This document shows positions 23,536 to 32,872 of a DNA stretch of 64,000 nt, in pieces (positions within the stretch are counted from its first letter, which is position 1; the number at the start of each line of letters is the position of its first letter). The stretch covers positions 62,001-126,000 of the forward strand of contig JBEKHH010000001.1 of NCBI GenBank assembly GCA_050012375.1, written 5' to 3'. Source of the DNA: PALSA-1353 sp050012375 (GTDB taxonomy: Bacteria; Planctomycetota; Phycisphaerae; Tepidisphaerales; Tepidisphaeraceae). The notes below the pieces were generated by a model that had not been told where the DNA came from, did no database searches, and worked only from the letters and a program-made list of their open reading frames with translations. The position numbers and the translations under genes are program-made.

Positions 23536-24921
23536 GTGGGCTGCAACGCAAGGAATCCGTCCGAATGCCTTCTTCGCCTTTGCGACATTCCGCGAGACGC
23601 GGTACAATCAGCGGCGTTGCCAAGGAATAGCCCCGTCAAATTCGTCCACGTCGCTCTGGTCCTGCCGACCGAATTCGCATATGCCCGAGGCGTATTGCGC
23701 GGGATCATCGCCGCCACGCGCGAGCGAAACATGTATGCCGCCGGATTGCCTGACGCCAAACGCGGGCTCGGTTTGCCCTGGCTCTTCCGCGTCTATCGCG
23801 GAGTTTACGGTCACTCCAGCAAGTATCTGGCCAGATGGTTCAAGGATTGGAATCCCGACGGAATCATCTGCCAGATCTATGACGATCGTCTGGCCAGGGT
23901 TTATCGCAATACCGGCAAGCCGGTCATCGAGCTGTTTGAAAGCCGCGCCGAATCGGAATTCCCCCGCGTCCTTCCCGATGACGTGGCCACCGGCGAGGTG
24001 GCAGCCCGACATTTCCTGGAGCGCGGGTTCCGCCATTTCGCTTATTTCGGCGCCCCCTGGATGCTTTGGTCGCGCGAGCGCGAGGCTGGATTCCGCGGCG
24101 AAATCGAACGCACCTTCCGCGCCCGCGCGGAAACGACGGGCAACATCGATACGCAGTCCGCGTTCACCTTCGCCAGTTACGGCTCGGTCGGCGATTCCGT
24201 CCCCGCCGTCTTAAATGGTCCCAACCAACGCCGCGCCGCCGCCATGATGGCCTGGTTGCGGTCGCTTCCCAGGCCCCTGGCTCTTTTCGTTGCCAACGAT
24301 CTTTGGGGATTTGAACTGCTGCAGGCCGCTCGAGAAATCGGCCTGGCCGTTCCAGAGGACGCCGCCATCCTCGGCGTGGACGACGAGGAACTGCTATGCG
24401 AAATCGCTCATCCGCCTCTGTCAAGCATCCGCATTGGCGCCGAGCAGATCGGACGCGTCGCCGTGTCGCTTCTGGACCAGTTGCTTCGGAAAAAGGGCAA
24501 GATTCGCGATATTCCCCGTGTGCCGCCGATTGAAGTGGTCACTCGCCAGTCCACCGACGTCCTTGCCGTGGATGACCCCGATGTCGCCGCCGCCCTGCGA
24601 CACATCCGCCAGCACGCCGTCGAGGGACTTTCCGTCAAGCAACTCCTGGAAGCCGTGCCCATGAACCGCCGCTCGCTGGAGCGGCGATTCGTCAGCGTTC
24701 TGGGCCATACGCCCCTTGAGGAAATCCGCCGCATTCGCCTCGAACGCGCCAAGGTGCTCCTCCAGACAGACCTGCCGATCTACGATGTCGCCCGTCGTTG
24801 CGGCTTTGCCACCCCGGAGTACATGGCCACTACTTTTTTGCAGGCCACCGGGACGACCCCAACCAGCTATCGAAGGCAGTTCATTCCCCGACCCCGCTGG
24901 CAACAGCTTCCTCCCAATTGA
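23536..24921 (+). CDS. XylR-type transcription regulator (LacI-like sensor plus AraC HTH)
   Basis: Regulator with a periplasmic-binding-protein-type sensor (residues ~33-330: LVLPTEFAYARGVLRGI, DGIICQIYDD, RHFAYFGAPWM, FVANDLWGFELLQAARE, SSIRIGAEQIG). A C-terminal AraC-family double HTH follows (~350-450: LSVKQLLEAVPMNRRSLER, RIRLERAKVLL, VARRCGFATPEYMATTFLQA, GTTPTSYRRQF). This is the XylR/COG1609-COG2207 layout, in which a sugar bound to the N-terminal domain controls a direct-repeat operator. The GTG at 23536 is only the earliest start; a TTG near 23623 would fit the family N-terminus better, and no ribosome binding site decides. Operator-like sites flank it on both sides. The ligand is probably galactose or a galacto-oligosaccharide, judged only from the neighbours. 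Confidence 0.87.
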   Translation: MGCNARNPSECLLRLCDIPRDAVQSAALPRNSPVKFVHVALVLPTEFAYARGVLRGIIAATRERNMYAAGLPDAKRGLGLPWLFRVYRGVYGHSSKYLARWFKDWNPDGIICQIYDDRLARVYRNTGKPVIELFESRAESEFPRVLPDDVATGEVAARHFLERGFRHFAYFGAPWMLWSREREAGFRGEIERTFRARAETTGNIDTQSAFTFASYGSVGDSVPAVLNGPNQRRAAAMMAWLRSLPRPLALFVANDLWGFELLQAAREIGLAVPEDAAILGVDDEELLCEIAHPPLSSIRIGAEQIGRVAVSLLDQLLRKKGKIRDIPRVPPIEVVTRQSTDVLAVDDPDVAAALRHIRQHAVEGLSVKQLLEAVPMNRRSLERRFVSVLGHTPLEEIRRIRLERAKVLLQTDLPIYDVARRCGFATPEYMATTFLQATGTTPTSYRRQFIPRPRWQQLPPN

Positions 24922-24928
24922 CCCGCGC

Positions 24929-24958
24929 CTGTCGGAAACTCGCATCAATCATTCGCAA
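24929..24958 (+). promoter_or_regulatory. Operator copy 4 of the XylR-type regulator (predicted)
   Basis: Reads CTGTCGGAAA-N12-ATTCGCAA on the plus strand, 151 bp before the GH53-PEP-CTERM start at 25110 and just after the regulator stop. A possible -10 (TACAAT) lies about 30 bp downstream of the site, near 24989. Confidence 0.68.
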
Positions 24959-25109
24959 GATTGCAGATCGAGCCGGCAGGGCGGTGCTACAATTCTTTCC
25001 ATAAAGCGAGTTGCGGTTCTGCCCGTCCAGCGTGCACCGCAACCGGAGGGATTGGTCTCCGGCGGCATTTTTGAAAATCTCTGTTCCGGCCTGACCAAAC
25101 AAGCTAAAT

Positions 25110-27380
25110 ATGTGTACCCCACCACGCGGCAAGAGAGGGATTCGATCAGTTTGTCTGGCGGTTGCATTGGTTCCCATGGGGATCGGCGAGGTTGCCCGCG
25201 CCCAGGACTTCTTCATGGGCTCTGACATTTCATTGCTCACCTGGGAACAACAAGAAGGGATGACATTCAAGGATACCAATGGCGTGGCGGGGACGGCCGA
25301 TCAGATCCTTTACAATCACGGAGACAACCTGTTCCGTCTGCGCGTCTTTGTCAATCCAAACACCAATTACAGTTCCACCGACGGAGCGATTCAAACGACG
25401 GCGTATGACATCGCTTTGGCCCAGCAACTCAAGGCGGATGATCCCAGCGCCAAATTCGAACTGGATTTTCACTATTCGGACACCTGGGCGGACCCAGGCC
25501 ACCAAACAATTCCCGCCGCCTGGACGGGTCAGTCGCTCTCGACGTTGGAGTCAACCGTCCAAAGCTACACCACGACCACGCTGCAATCGTTCGAAAGCGC
25601 GGGAGTCACGCCCGACATCGTGCAGGTCGGAAATGAAATCAACAGCGGCATGCTCTGGCCCACGGGCCACCTGACCTTCCCGAGCAACCAGACACAGGCC
25701 GAGGCGCAGTGGGCGGCATTCGGAGGGCTGCTCAACTCGGCAATCGCCGGCGTGCACGCCGCTCAGGGTTCCGGGCCTAAAATGCAGGTCTCCATCGTCA
25801 TTGCCAACGGCAATTCATCCGGCGAGCCCCAGTTTTTCTACGGAGACCTCACCAACCCCTCCTATGGCGATGTCCCCGCCAGCAGCTTCGATATCATCGG
25901 CGTGGATTACTATCCCACCAAGACCTCCGACTTGTCCACGCTGAGCACCAATCTCACCGCTATCGCCAACACTTACAACAAGAAGATCATGGTGATGGAG
26001 ACGGACGCGCCATGGGAATCCACCACGGTGGCTAGCGACCCGGCCTACGCGCAGACGCCCGCGGGCCAGGAGCAATACCTCACCGACTTGGCCAACACGG
26101 TTAAGAATCTGCCCAACAACGACGGGATGGGCGTCCTCTATTGGTATCCCGAGTCCGTCCAGGTGCCCGGACAATTTGATTACAACGGCGGCGCCACCGC
26201 GCTGTTCGATAACACCTCGTCGCACACCGCGACGCTCGGCGTTAACGCCTTCAGCGCCAGCCAGCACCAGTGGAACACTTCCGCTTCGAGCGTTTGGAAC
26301 ACAAGCGGCAATTGGACCAATGGCGTGCCAAACGGCGCGGGCGTTGAAGCCGATTTCTTCGGCGCCATCAGCAGCACCCAAACCATATCCACCAGTTCCG
26401 CCATCACGCTCGGGACGGTGAATTTCAACAATGCCAATACGTATGTTCTCGGTGGGACGGGCTCATTGACCCTCCAGGACCAGGTGGGCTATGCCAACGT
26501 TGTCGTGCAATCGGGAACGCAACAGATCAATGTGCCGCTCACGATCGCCGGCGACACGGTATTAACCGTTAAAGCCGGGGCGGCCCTGCAAATCACCGCG
26601 CCCGTCACCGTCAACTCCGGCCAGACCCTCGCGCCGGCCGGCAGTGGAACCGTCAGCTACACGTCAACGGTCACCGTATCCAGCGGCGCGAGCATTACCT
26701 TCGCAAACTCGACGCAGGCCCAGGGCTTGACGATCGCGTCAACCGGAAGCGCGGCAATTACCGGAGCGTCCGGCGCAACCGTGCTGACGGTAGACAACCT
26801 CTCCAACAACGGCACGATCGACGTCGCGAACAACGAGCTGATGGTGAACTACAGCACCAGCGATCCCGCCAGTTCCATCCGCGCGCAGCTCATCAGCGGC
26901 TACAACGGCGGATTATGGAATGGCACAAGCGGCATAATTAGCTCCGCAGCTGCCCTGCCCGCCAACAGCGCCTACTCCCTGGGCTATGCCGATTCGGCCG
27001 ACCCCGGCAATCCCGCCGGCCTTTCCTCTGGCCAGATCGAAATCAAATACACGCTGCTCGGCGATGCGACTCTCAGCGGCACGGTCACCGGTACTGACTT
27101 CACCATCTTGGCCACCAACTTGGGCAAGGAAGTGTCGGGGTGGGATCAGGGCGATTTCCTGTACACCGGCACGGTCACCGGCGCCGACTTCACCGCCTTG
27201 GTCACCAACCTCGGCAAGGAGGCCAACGGGGGATCCGTGGTGTTGCCAGCGGCCGACTGGGCCGCGGTTGACGCCTACGCGGCGGCCAACGGTTTGATGG
27301 CCGATGTTCCGGAACCGGCGACTCTTTCGCTCGTGGCGATCACCGGACTAGGGGTACTGGGCCGACGTCGGCGCAGCTAG
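25110..27380 (+). CDS. GH53 galactanase fused to dockerin-like and PEP-CTERM domains
   Basis: 756-aa modular enzyme. Signal peptide to about residue 32, then a GH53 domain (~33-380): GSDISLLTWEQQEGMTF, LFRLRVFVNPNTNYSS and FHYSDTWADPGHQ. The acid/base Glu is in QVGNEINSGMLWP (~176) and the nucleophile in KIMVMETDAPWES (~298). A beta-helix-like region (~385-600) follows. The last ~150 residues nearly duplicate those of the protein at 8522: LLGDATLSGTVTGTDFTILATN, then GDFLYTGTVTGADFTALVTN, then a PEP-CTERM tail VPEPATLSLVAITG with RRRRS. It would be exported and sorted to the surface, so galactan is cut next to the cell. An operator copy precedes it. No Shine-Dalgarno is visible before the ATG. 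Confidence 0.88.
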   Translation: MCTPPRGKRGIRSVCLAVALVPMGIGEVARAQDFFMGSDISLLTWEQQEGMTFKDTNGVAGTADQILYNHGDNLFRLRVFVNPNTNYSSTDGAIQTTAYDIALAQQLKADDPSAKFELDFHYSDTWADPGHQTIPAAWTGQSLSTLESTVQSYTTTTLQSFESAGVTPDIVQVGNEINSGMLWPTGHLTFPSNQTQAEAQWAAFGGLLNSAIAGVHAAQGSGPKMQVSIVIANGNSSGEPQFFYGDLTNPSYGDVPASSFDIIGVDYYPTKTSDLSTLSTNLTAIANTYNKKIMVMETDAPWESTTVASDPAYAQTPAGQEQYLTDLANTVKNLPNNDGMGVLYWYPESVQVPGQFDYNGGATALFDNTSSHTATLGVNAFSASQHQWNTSASSVWNTSGNWTNGVPNGAGVEADFFGAISSTQTISTSSAITLGTVNFNNANTYVLGGTGSLTLQDQVGYANVVVQSGTQQINVPLTIAGDTVLTVKAGAALQITAPVTVNSGQTLAPAGSGTVSYTSTVTVSSGASITFANSTQAQGLTIASTGSAAITGASGATVLTVDNLSNNGTIDVANNELMVNYSTSDPASSIRAQLISGYNGGLWNGTSGIISSAAALPANSAYSLGYADSADPGNPAGLSSGQIEIKYTLLGDATLSGTVTGTDFTILATNLGKEVSGWDQGDFLYTGTVTGADFTALVTNLGKEANGGSVVLPAADWAAVDAYAAANGLMADVPEPATLSLVAITGLGVLGRRRRS

Positions 27381-27661
27381 CGCCCTTGATCACCGATCCC
27401 ACATGAAGAGCTGAACCTTAAATCCCAAGCCAATGAGTAAGCGTCCGATTATGATGGATGTCGCCCGCATTTGCCGGGGCGCCGCGCCGCCGAAAACTTA
27501 AATGGATTGTCTCCCCAAGCCTGCGGTAATTCTCAACCATTTCATTGACCGGTGGAGGACTAGCGGAAGGACTGCGGCGGATTTGATACGGGCGTCAACC
27601 CTCGGGAAAGCCCAGACGTGCAGGCTATATCGCCGCCTTGAAAGCGCCTAACATATTCTTG

Positions 27662-29686
27662 ATGCCTCCGAGCCTTCGCCCCAGCCGGCTACGCTTTCAA
27701 GACTACCGAAGCAAACTCAAGCAGCGCCGCCTTCAGCGCGATACGGCCGGCGGCGACGCCAGCATCCACGGCCCATCCCATGGCCCCGATGATCGCAAAA
27801 GACGCAAGCCGCGATCCCGTTCTTTCATCCGGCTGTTGGCGGAATTCTTGGGAATGCTCCGCGGATTCCGTCGGATGTTGACCCTTGCGCTCATCGCCTT
27901 GGGCCTCTCCACATTGCTGGGTCTGATCCCTCTTTACGGCACAAAGATCATCTTCGACAGCGTGCTTCGCGAGCGGCCCCTCCCCCCGCAACTGCCGCAA
28001 TGGATTCACCTGCCGCAGCACAGCCCGCATCGTCTGCTGGCCATCGTGGCCATCAGCATGGTTCTAATGGCGACCGCTTCTGAAATCGTCGGGCTCTGGA
28101 GCCGCTGGCAGACAACGCGCATGACCAAGCGCGTGCAGGTCTCCGTCAGGAAAACCGTCTTCGACCATGCGGTTCGTCTTCCTCTGCATCGTGTGTATGA
28201 CCTGAAATCCGGCGGAGTCGCGTCAATCCTGCGCGAAGACGCCGGTAGCGTCGCCGACCTCATCTTCTCCATGCTCTACAATCCCTTTCGCGCGATCATC
28301 CAGTTGCTTGGCAGTCTGACGATTCTCGCCTTTGTCGATTGGAAGCTGCTACTCGGATCGCTGGTGCTGTTGCCGACGGTTTGGCTCACGCACCGCACAT
28401 GGATCAGCCGCATCCGTCCGATCTTCCGCGACATCCGCTTCACAAGGCAGAACATGGATTCCCACGCCACCGAAGCCTTCGGCGGAATGCGCATCGTCCG
28501 CTCATTTTCCCGTGAGCAGTCCGAGGCCGCCACCTTCACCCGCAACGGCCACATGATGGCCCGGCAGGAAATCTTCGCCTGGTGGTGGATGCGCGGCATC
28601 GATTTCACCTGGTCGGTGCTCATCCCGTTTGCCACCGCGATGCTGCTCTATTGGGGCGGCACCCGGGTCCTGAGCGACATGGAGAAGCTCAGAGCCGGCC
28701 TGATTTCCCCGAAGCAGGCCCTGACTGTCGGCGACCTGGTGATGTTCCTCTCCTACCTTGCCGCCCTCCTTGGGCCGATCGCGGCGCTCGCCGGCAGCGC
28801 CACGGCGCTGCAGAACAGTCTCTCCGGACTGGATCGAGTGCTCGATCTGCTCGCCGAGTCGGTGGAGATGCCCGCCAAGCCGGGCGCGATCGTCGTACAT
28901 CGCGACGGCGTCGCCGCGCGAATCACGTTGCGCAATGTCTCCTTCACCTACCCCGCCTCCCCCGCGCCGGTGCTGCATGAGATCAATCTGGACGTGCAGC
29001 CCGGGGAAATGATCGCGCTCGTCGGCCCCAGCGGCGCCGGAAAAACCACGCTGTGCAATCTCATCGCCCGTTTTTATGATCCGACCGTCGGCGCGGTTTT
29101 TCTCGACGGCGTCGATCTGCGCGATATGACCGCGGACAGCTATCGCCGCCTGCTGGGAATCGTCGAGCAGGACACCTTCCTGTTCGACGGCACGATCGCC
29201 GAGAACATCGCCTACGGTCGCCGCGGCGCCGGCGATGAGGAAATCATCCGGGCCGCAAAACTCGCCAACGCCCATGAATTCATCAGCAGCCTTGCCGGCG
29301 GATATGATTCGCTGATCGGCGAGCGCGGCGTAAAACTCTCCGGTGGCCAACGCCAACGCCTTACCATCGCACGCGCCATCTTGGCCAACCCGCGCATCCT
29401 GATTCTCGACGAGGCCACGAGCAATCTCGACACGGAATCCGAGCGGCTCATTCAAGGCAGTCTGCAAATACTGATGGCCGGCCGGACCAGCCTTGTGATC
29501 GCTCACCGGCTCAGCACGATCACCCACGCCAGCCGAATCCTGGTATTAGAAAACGGCCGAATCATCGAGCAAGGCCGCCACGACGAACTCATGCAAGCCA
29601 GCGGCCGATACCGCGAGATGGTCGATCTGCAAACCAGCGTCATGCCGGTTCATGTCATCAGTCCCCTTCCAGCGAGCATCAGTTGA
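27662..29686 (+). CDS. ABC exporter (fused membrane and ATPase domains, MsbA-like)
   Basis: About 674 aa. The ATG at 27662 is used; a TTG at 27638 extends the frame by eight codons. A basic N-terminal region is followed by a six-helix exporter-type membrane domain (~70-390) and an ATP-binding domain. The latter shows Walker A GPSGAGKTT, Q-loop VEQDTFLFDGTIAENIAYG, signature LSGGQRQR, Walker B RILILDEATSNLD and the H-loop IAHRLSTI. All key residues are present, so a homodimeric exporter of lipid, peptide or drug is likely. The substrate cannot be read from sequence. It lies between the galactan locus and the hydrogenase operon with no obvious functional link to either. Confidence 0.9.
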   Translation: MPPSLRPSRLRFQDYRSKLKQRRLQRDTAGGDASIHGPSHGPDDRKRRKPRSRSFIRLLAEFLGMLRGFRRMLTLALIALGLSTLLGLIPLYGTKIIFDSVLRERPLPPQLPQWIHLPQHSPHRLLAIVAISMVLMATASEIVGLWSRWQTTRMTKRVQVSVRKTVFDHAVRLPLHRVYDLKSGGVASILREDAGSVADLIFSMLYNPFRAIIQLLGSLTILAFVDWKLLLGSLVLLPTVWLTHRTWISRIRPIFRDIRFTRQNMDSHATEAFGGMRIVRSFSREQSEAATFTRNGHMMARQEIFAWWWMRGIDFTWSVLIPFATAMLLYWGGTRVLSDMEKLRAGLISPKQALTVGDLVMFLSYLAALLGPIAALAGSATALQNSLSGLDRVLDLLAESVEMPAKPGAIVVHRDGVAARITLRNVSFTYPASPAPVLHEINLDVQPGEMIALVGPSGAGKTTLCNLIARFYDPTVGAVFLDGVDLRDMTADSYRRLLGIVEQDTFLFDGTIAENIAYGRRGAGDEEIIRAAKLANAHEFISSLAGGYDSLIGERGVKLSGGQRQRLTIARAILANPRILILDEATSNLDTESERLIQGSLQILMAGRTSLVIAHRLSTITHASRILVLENGRIIEQGRHDELMQASGRYREMVDLQTSVMPVHVISPLPASIS

Positions 29687-29989
29687 TCGTTGCGTTGTTC
29701 GTTCGACGGACAATGCACCTTGCATCGAATAGGGACCCGCCAAAAGGCGAGGGCTCCGAAGGCATGCGGGTTTTCGCCTATTGAGGAATAGGGCAATCCA
29801 CCGATGCACAGTTCCTTCCTCGAAATATAGGGTTGGGGGTTGAAATAAAAGGCGCCGGGAAGCCGCGATGTTGGACCCCGACGCGGTTCGCCGAGCGGAA
29901 TCGCCGTAGGATGGGTCTGTGCAGACCGCCTCGCCGCTTCTCGGCTTCCGCCGCGGAGAACATCGCACTTTCCGCAGTAGGAGGCAGTT
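29687..29989. other. Intergenic region before the hydrogenase operon
   Basis: 303 bases without a gene. An imperfect palindrome TTGTTCG-TTCGA-CGGACAA lies at about 29698-29716. It could bind a dimeric regulator, but it sits right after the exporter stop and is far from hydB. The last bases before hydB contain GGAGG 5 nt before its ATG. Confidence 0.25.
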
Positions 29990-31165
29990 ATGCCGATATC
30001 TGCGTCGCGGGTAGTGACGTCGTTTCTGTCGCATGCCGCGCTGAATGATCTGGTGAACCTGCTGCGCAAGCAGGATTTCACCGTGATCGCTCCGACGGTT
30101 CGCGGCGGGGTCATTTCATTCGCTCCAATCACCTCGGCCGGGGAAATTGCTCGAGGACTGATCGACCAGCAGGAGGGCGGTTCGTATCGGCTTTCGGAAG
30201 GCGAGCCCGATCTTTATTTTCAATACGTTGTCGGCCCGGATGGTCCTAAGCGCTACTTATTTCCCCCCGTGCAACAGCTCTGTCAGATTCATGTCGAGGG
30301 GGACAGATTCGTTCATGATGCCGACCCGCCGCATGCACAGAAGCTGGCGTTGCTGGGTGTGCGGCCGTGTGACCTTGCGGCGATGCGCGTGCAGGATCGA
30401 GTCTTTTCCAACGATCACGAGGCAAGATCAAAGTGTCCGACAGAAACGTTTTACACCGAGGCACGCCGGCAAATGATGGCTATCGCCATCAACTGCACGC
30501 GTCCTTCCGGCACCTGCTTCTGCGAGTCAATGGACACAGGTCCGCAAGCGCGGGACGGCTTCGATCTGGCGATGACGGAATTGCGCGGTGGATTCGTCGT
30601 GACGGTCGGTTCCGAACAGGGCGCCAAGCTGTTGCAAGCCCTGCCGGCGCGCCCTGCGTCGGCCGCGGAACTCGAATTGGCCGAGTTGAAAATGGTCCGC
30701 GCCCGCGAGCACATGGGGCGGCACCTGAGCACCAACGGGCTGAAGGATCTGCTGACCCACTCGCTCGAACACGCACAGTGGGATGACGTCGCCCAGCGAT
30801 GCCTCTCTTGCGGGAACTGCACGATGGTGTGCCCGACCTGCTTCTGTTCCACGGTGACGGATTCCTCGACGCTGGCCCAGGGATCGATGACCCGCACGCG
30901 GCGCTGGGAATCGTGCTTCACCCATCAATTCAGCTACACCACCGCCGGTCCGGTGCGCAACACGATTCGCGGCCGGTATCGGCATTGGTTCAGGCACAAG
31001 CTCGGCACCTGGTTCGATCAATTTGGGTGCTCGGGGTGCGTTGGCTGCGGGAGGTGCATCACCTGGTGTCCCGTGGGGATCGACATCACGGCCGAAGCCC
31101 GGCATATCCAGGGTACACAGCCGCAAAAAGAAGCTGCGGCCGCAACCCGAGAGGAAAGATCATGA
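29990..31165 (+). CDS. hydB: [NiFe] hydrogenase subunit beta, iron-sulfur protein (HydB-like)
   Basis: 391-aa electron-transfer subunit of a group-3b (sulfhydrogenase-type) hydrogenase; cytoplasmic. The N-terminal half is the HydB-specific domain (GVRPCDLAAMRVQDRVF; NCTRPSGTCFCESM). The C-terminal half has two [4Fe-4S] ferredoxin-like motifs: CLSCGNCTMVCPTCFCS (~273) and CSGCVGCGRCITWCPVGID (~348). Electrons would pass between the HydD/HydA hydrogenase module and the flavin subunit HydG. GGAGG is placed 5 nt before the ATG. It is first in the hydBGDA operon, with an ATGA overlap to hydG. Confidence 0.92.
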   Translation: MPISASRVVTSFLSHAALNDLVNLLRKQDFTVIAPTVRGGVISFAPITSAGEIARGLIDQQEGGSYRLSEGEPDLYFQYVVGPDGPKRYLFPPVQQLCQIHVEGDRFVHDADPPHAQKLALLGVRPCDLAAMRVQDRVFSNDHEARSKCPTETFYTEARRQMMAIAINCTRPSGTCFCESMDTGPQARDGFDLAMTELRGGFVVTVGSEQGAKLLQALPARPASAAELELAELKMVRAREHMGRHLSTNGLKDLLTHSLEHAQWDDVAQRCLSCGNCTMVCPTCFCSTVTDSSTLAQGSMTRTRRWESCFTHQFSYTTAGPVRNTIRGRYRHWFRHKLGTWFDQFGCSGCVGCGRCITWCPVGIDITAEARHIQGTQPQKEAAAATREERS

Positions 31166-32040
31166 GCCAGACGATGCAGAGCGTTGGTTGGCCGGCGGCG
31201 GGCAACGGTGGATCCTCCTGGGTTCCGATTCCAGCGCGGATTGTTTCAATCAAGGACGAGAACTTCAACACCAAGACGTTCACGCTGGAGTTCACAGACG
31301 AGCGGCTGCGCTGGGGTTACCACTTTGTGCCGGGGCAATTCAACATGGTGTACGTCCCGAACGTGGGAGAAGCCGCCATTTCCATCTCCTCCGATCCGTC
31401 CCAGTCGCAACAAATGGGGCACACGATTCGACTGGTGGGCATGGTCACGCGAGCAATGGGGCGGATGAAGGTCGGAGACGTTGTGGGCCTTCGCGGTCCA
31501 TTCGGCAAGGGCTGGCCCTTGGAACAACTGGAAGGGCACGACGTGGTGATCATGGCCGGAGGCATTGGCCTTGCGCCTCTGCGACCGGTGGTCTACGGGC
31601 TGTTGCAACACCGCAAGCGCTACGGACGCGTTGTGTTGTTCTACGGTTGCCGTTTCCCCGAGGACCGATTGTACGCAGACGAACTGCAAGCGTGGGAGAC
31701 AGGCGGCGAACTCGACGTGTTGGTGACGGTCGACAATGCCACATCGGGCTGGGCCGGTCCGGTCGGTGTGGTCACGAAGCTTCTGCAGCGTGTCAAGGTG
31801 ACCGGCGAGCGAACGATCGTGCTGGTTTGTGGGCCGCGAATCCTCAACCGAGTGGCTGCGTGGAACTTTCTGCAACTGCACGTTCCCGCCCCCCAGGTGT
31901 ACGTGAGCCTTGAGCGGAACATGAACTGCGGCTTCGGGCGATGCGGGCATTGCCAGTACGGTTCTAAGTTCGTCTGCGTCGATGGGCCGATCTTCTGTTT
32001 TGCCGATATCGCCGACATTTTTGCTAAGGAGGAGGTGTGA
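31162..32040 (+). CDS. hydG: [NiFe] hydrogenase subunit gamma, FAD/NAD(P)-binding (HydG-like)
   Basis: 292-aa flavoprotein of the ferredoxin-NADP reductase/dihydroorotate-dehydrogenase electron-transfer type. FAD-binding barrel (FVPGQFNMVYVPNVGEAAISISS), NAD(P)-binding fold with VVIMAGGIGLAPLRPVVYGLL, and a C-terminal [2Fe-2S] cysteine cluster (MNCGFGRCGHCQYGSKFVCVDGP). It would exchange electrons with NAD(P)H, making the enzyme bidirectional. The start overlaps the hydB stop by ATGA. The next gene starts one base after its stop, a tightly coupled operon. Confidence 0.92.
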   Translation: MSQTMQSVGWPAAGNGGSSWVPIPARIVSIKDENFNTKTFTLEFTDERLRWGYHFVPGQFNMVYVPNVGEAAISISSDPSQSQQMGHTIRLVGMVTRAMGRMKVGDVVGLRGPFGKGWPLEQLEGHDVVIMAGGIGLAPLRPVVYGLLQHRKRYGRVVLFYGCRFPEDRLYADELQAWETGGELDVLVTVDNATSGWAGPVGVVTKLLQRVKVTGERTIVLVCGPRILNRVAAWNFLQLHVPAPQVYVSLERNMNCGFGRCGHCQYGSKFVCVDGPIFCFADIADIFAKEEV

Positions 32041-32041
32041 C

Positions 32042-32872
32042 ATGGCTGCTCCGTCCATCACGCCGCCGCCGCCGAACGTAACGCCGCGGCTGGCCGTGTA
32101 CAAGTTCTCGTCGTGCGACGGTTGCCAGCTCTCGCTGCTGAATCTTGAGGATCATCTGCTCGCGCTGGTGTCGGCGGTTGAATTCGCTTATTTCCTGGAA
32201 GCGCGGCGGCGCGTGCTGCCGCCGCCCTATGACGTGGGACTCGTGGAGGGTTCCATTTCCACGCCTGAGGAAGAACACCGCATTCGCCAGGCGCGGAGGG
32301 ACTGCAAGTTTCTCGTCGCCATCGGGGCGTGCGCAACCTCCGGCGGAATCCAGGCGCTGCGCAACTGGGCGAATCTCGCCGATTGTGTTTCGACGGTCTA
32401 CCCGTCGCCGCAATACATCCACTCGCTGGAGACCGCCACGCCGATCGCATCGCACGTCTTCGTCGACTACGAGCTGCGGGGCTGTCCGGTGAATTCCGAG
32501 CATCTGCTGGAATTGATTTCGGCGCTGCTGGTGGGGCGAAGACCCAACATCCCGACCCATTCCCTGTGCGTGGAGTGCAAACAGCGGGGCTACCCCTGCG
32601 TGATGGTCGCCGGTAGCCAGCCATGCCTCGGTCCGATTACGCAGGCGGGATGTGGCGCGCTTTGTCCCGGGTGCGACCGGGGTTGCTATGGCTGTTTCGG
32701 GCCGATGGAGCAGCCCAACATGCTGGCGATGGTGCGCCAATTTGAGTCGCTGGGCCTTTCTCCAGGCGACATCAAGCGCCGGTTGCGATCTTTCAATGGA
32801 TATCTCGAGCCGTTTAAGCAAATGGGTGACCGCTATGAGCAAATCGAGCAACTCCAAGACCAACCGGGCTAA
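32042..32872 (+). CDS. hydD: [NiFe] hydrogenase small subunit (HydD-like)
   Basis: 276 aa. The start at 32042 is supported by AAGGAGGAGG upstream; the open frame reaches further back inside hydG. Iron-sulfur ligands: FSSCDGCQLSLLNLED at ~22, GACATSGG at ~96, ELRGCPVN at ~145. A cysteine-rich C-terminus (SLCVECKQRGYPC; CGALCPGCDRGCYGCFGP) supports three clusters, as in group-3 small subunits. There is no Tat signal, consistent with a cytoplasmic enzyme. It relays electrons from the large subunit to HydB/HydG. The 3' end overlaps hydA by 38 bp. Confidence 0.92.
   Translation: MAAPSITPPPPNVTPRLAVYKFSSCDGCQLSLLNLEDHLLALVSAVEFAYFLEARRRVLPPPYDVGLVEGSISTPEEEHRIRQARRDCKFLVAIGACATSGGIQALRNWANLADCVSTVYPSPQYIHSLETATPIASHVFVDYELRGCPVNSEHLLELISALLVGRRPNIPTHSLCVECKQRGYPCVMVAGSQPCLGPITQAGCGALCPGCDRGCYGCFGPMEQPNMLAMVRQFESLGLSPGDIKRRLRSFNGYLEPFKQMGDRYEQIEQLQDQPG

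Noticed and set aside
27381..27661. Possible regulatory RNA between the GH53-PEP-CTERM gene and the ABC exporter
   Set aside because: No stable conserved structure or terminator with T-run could be drawn.
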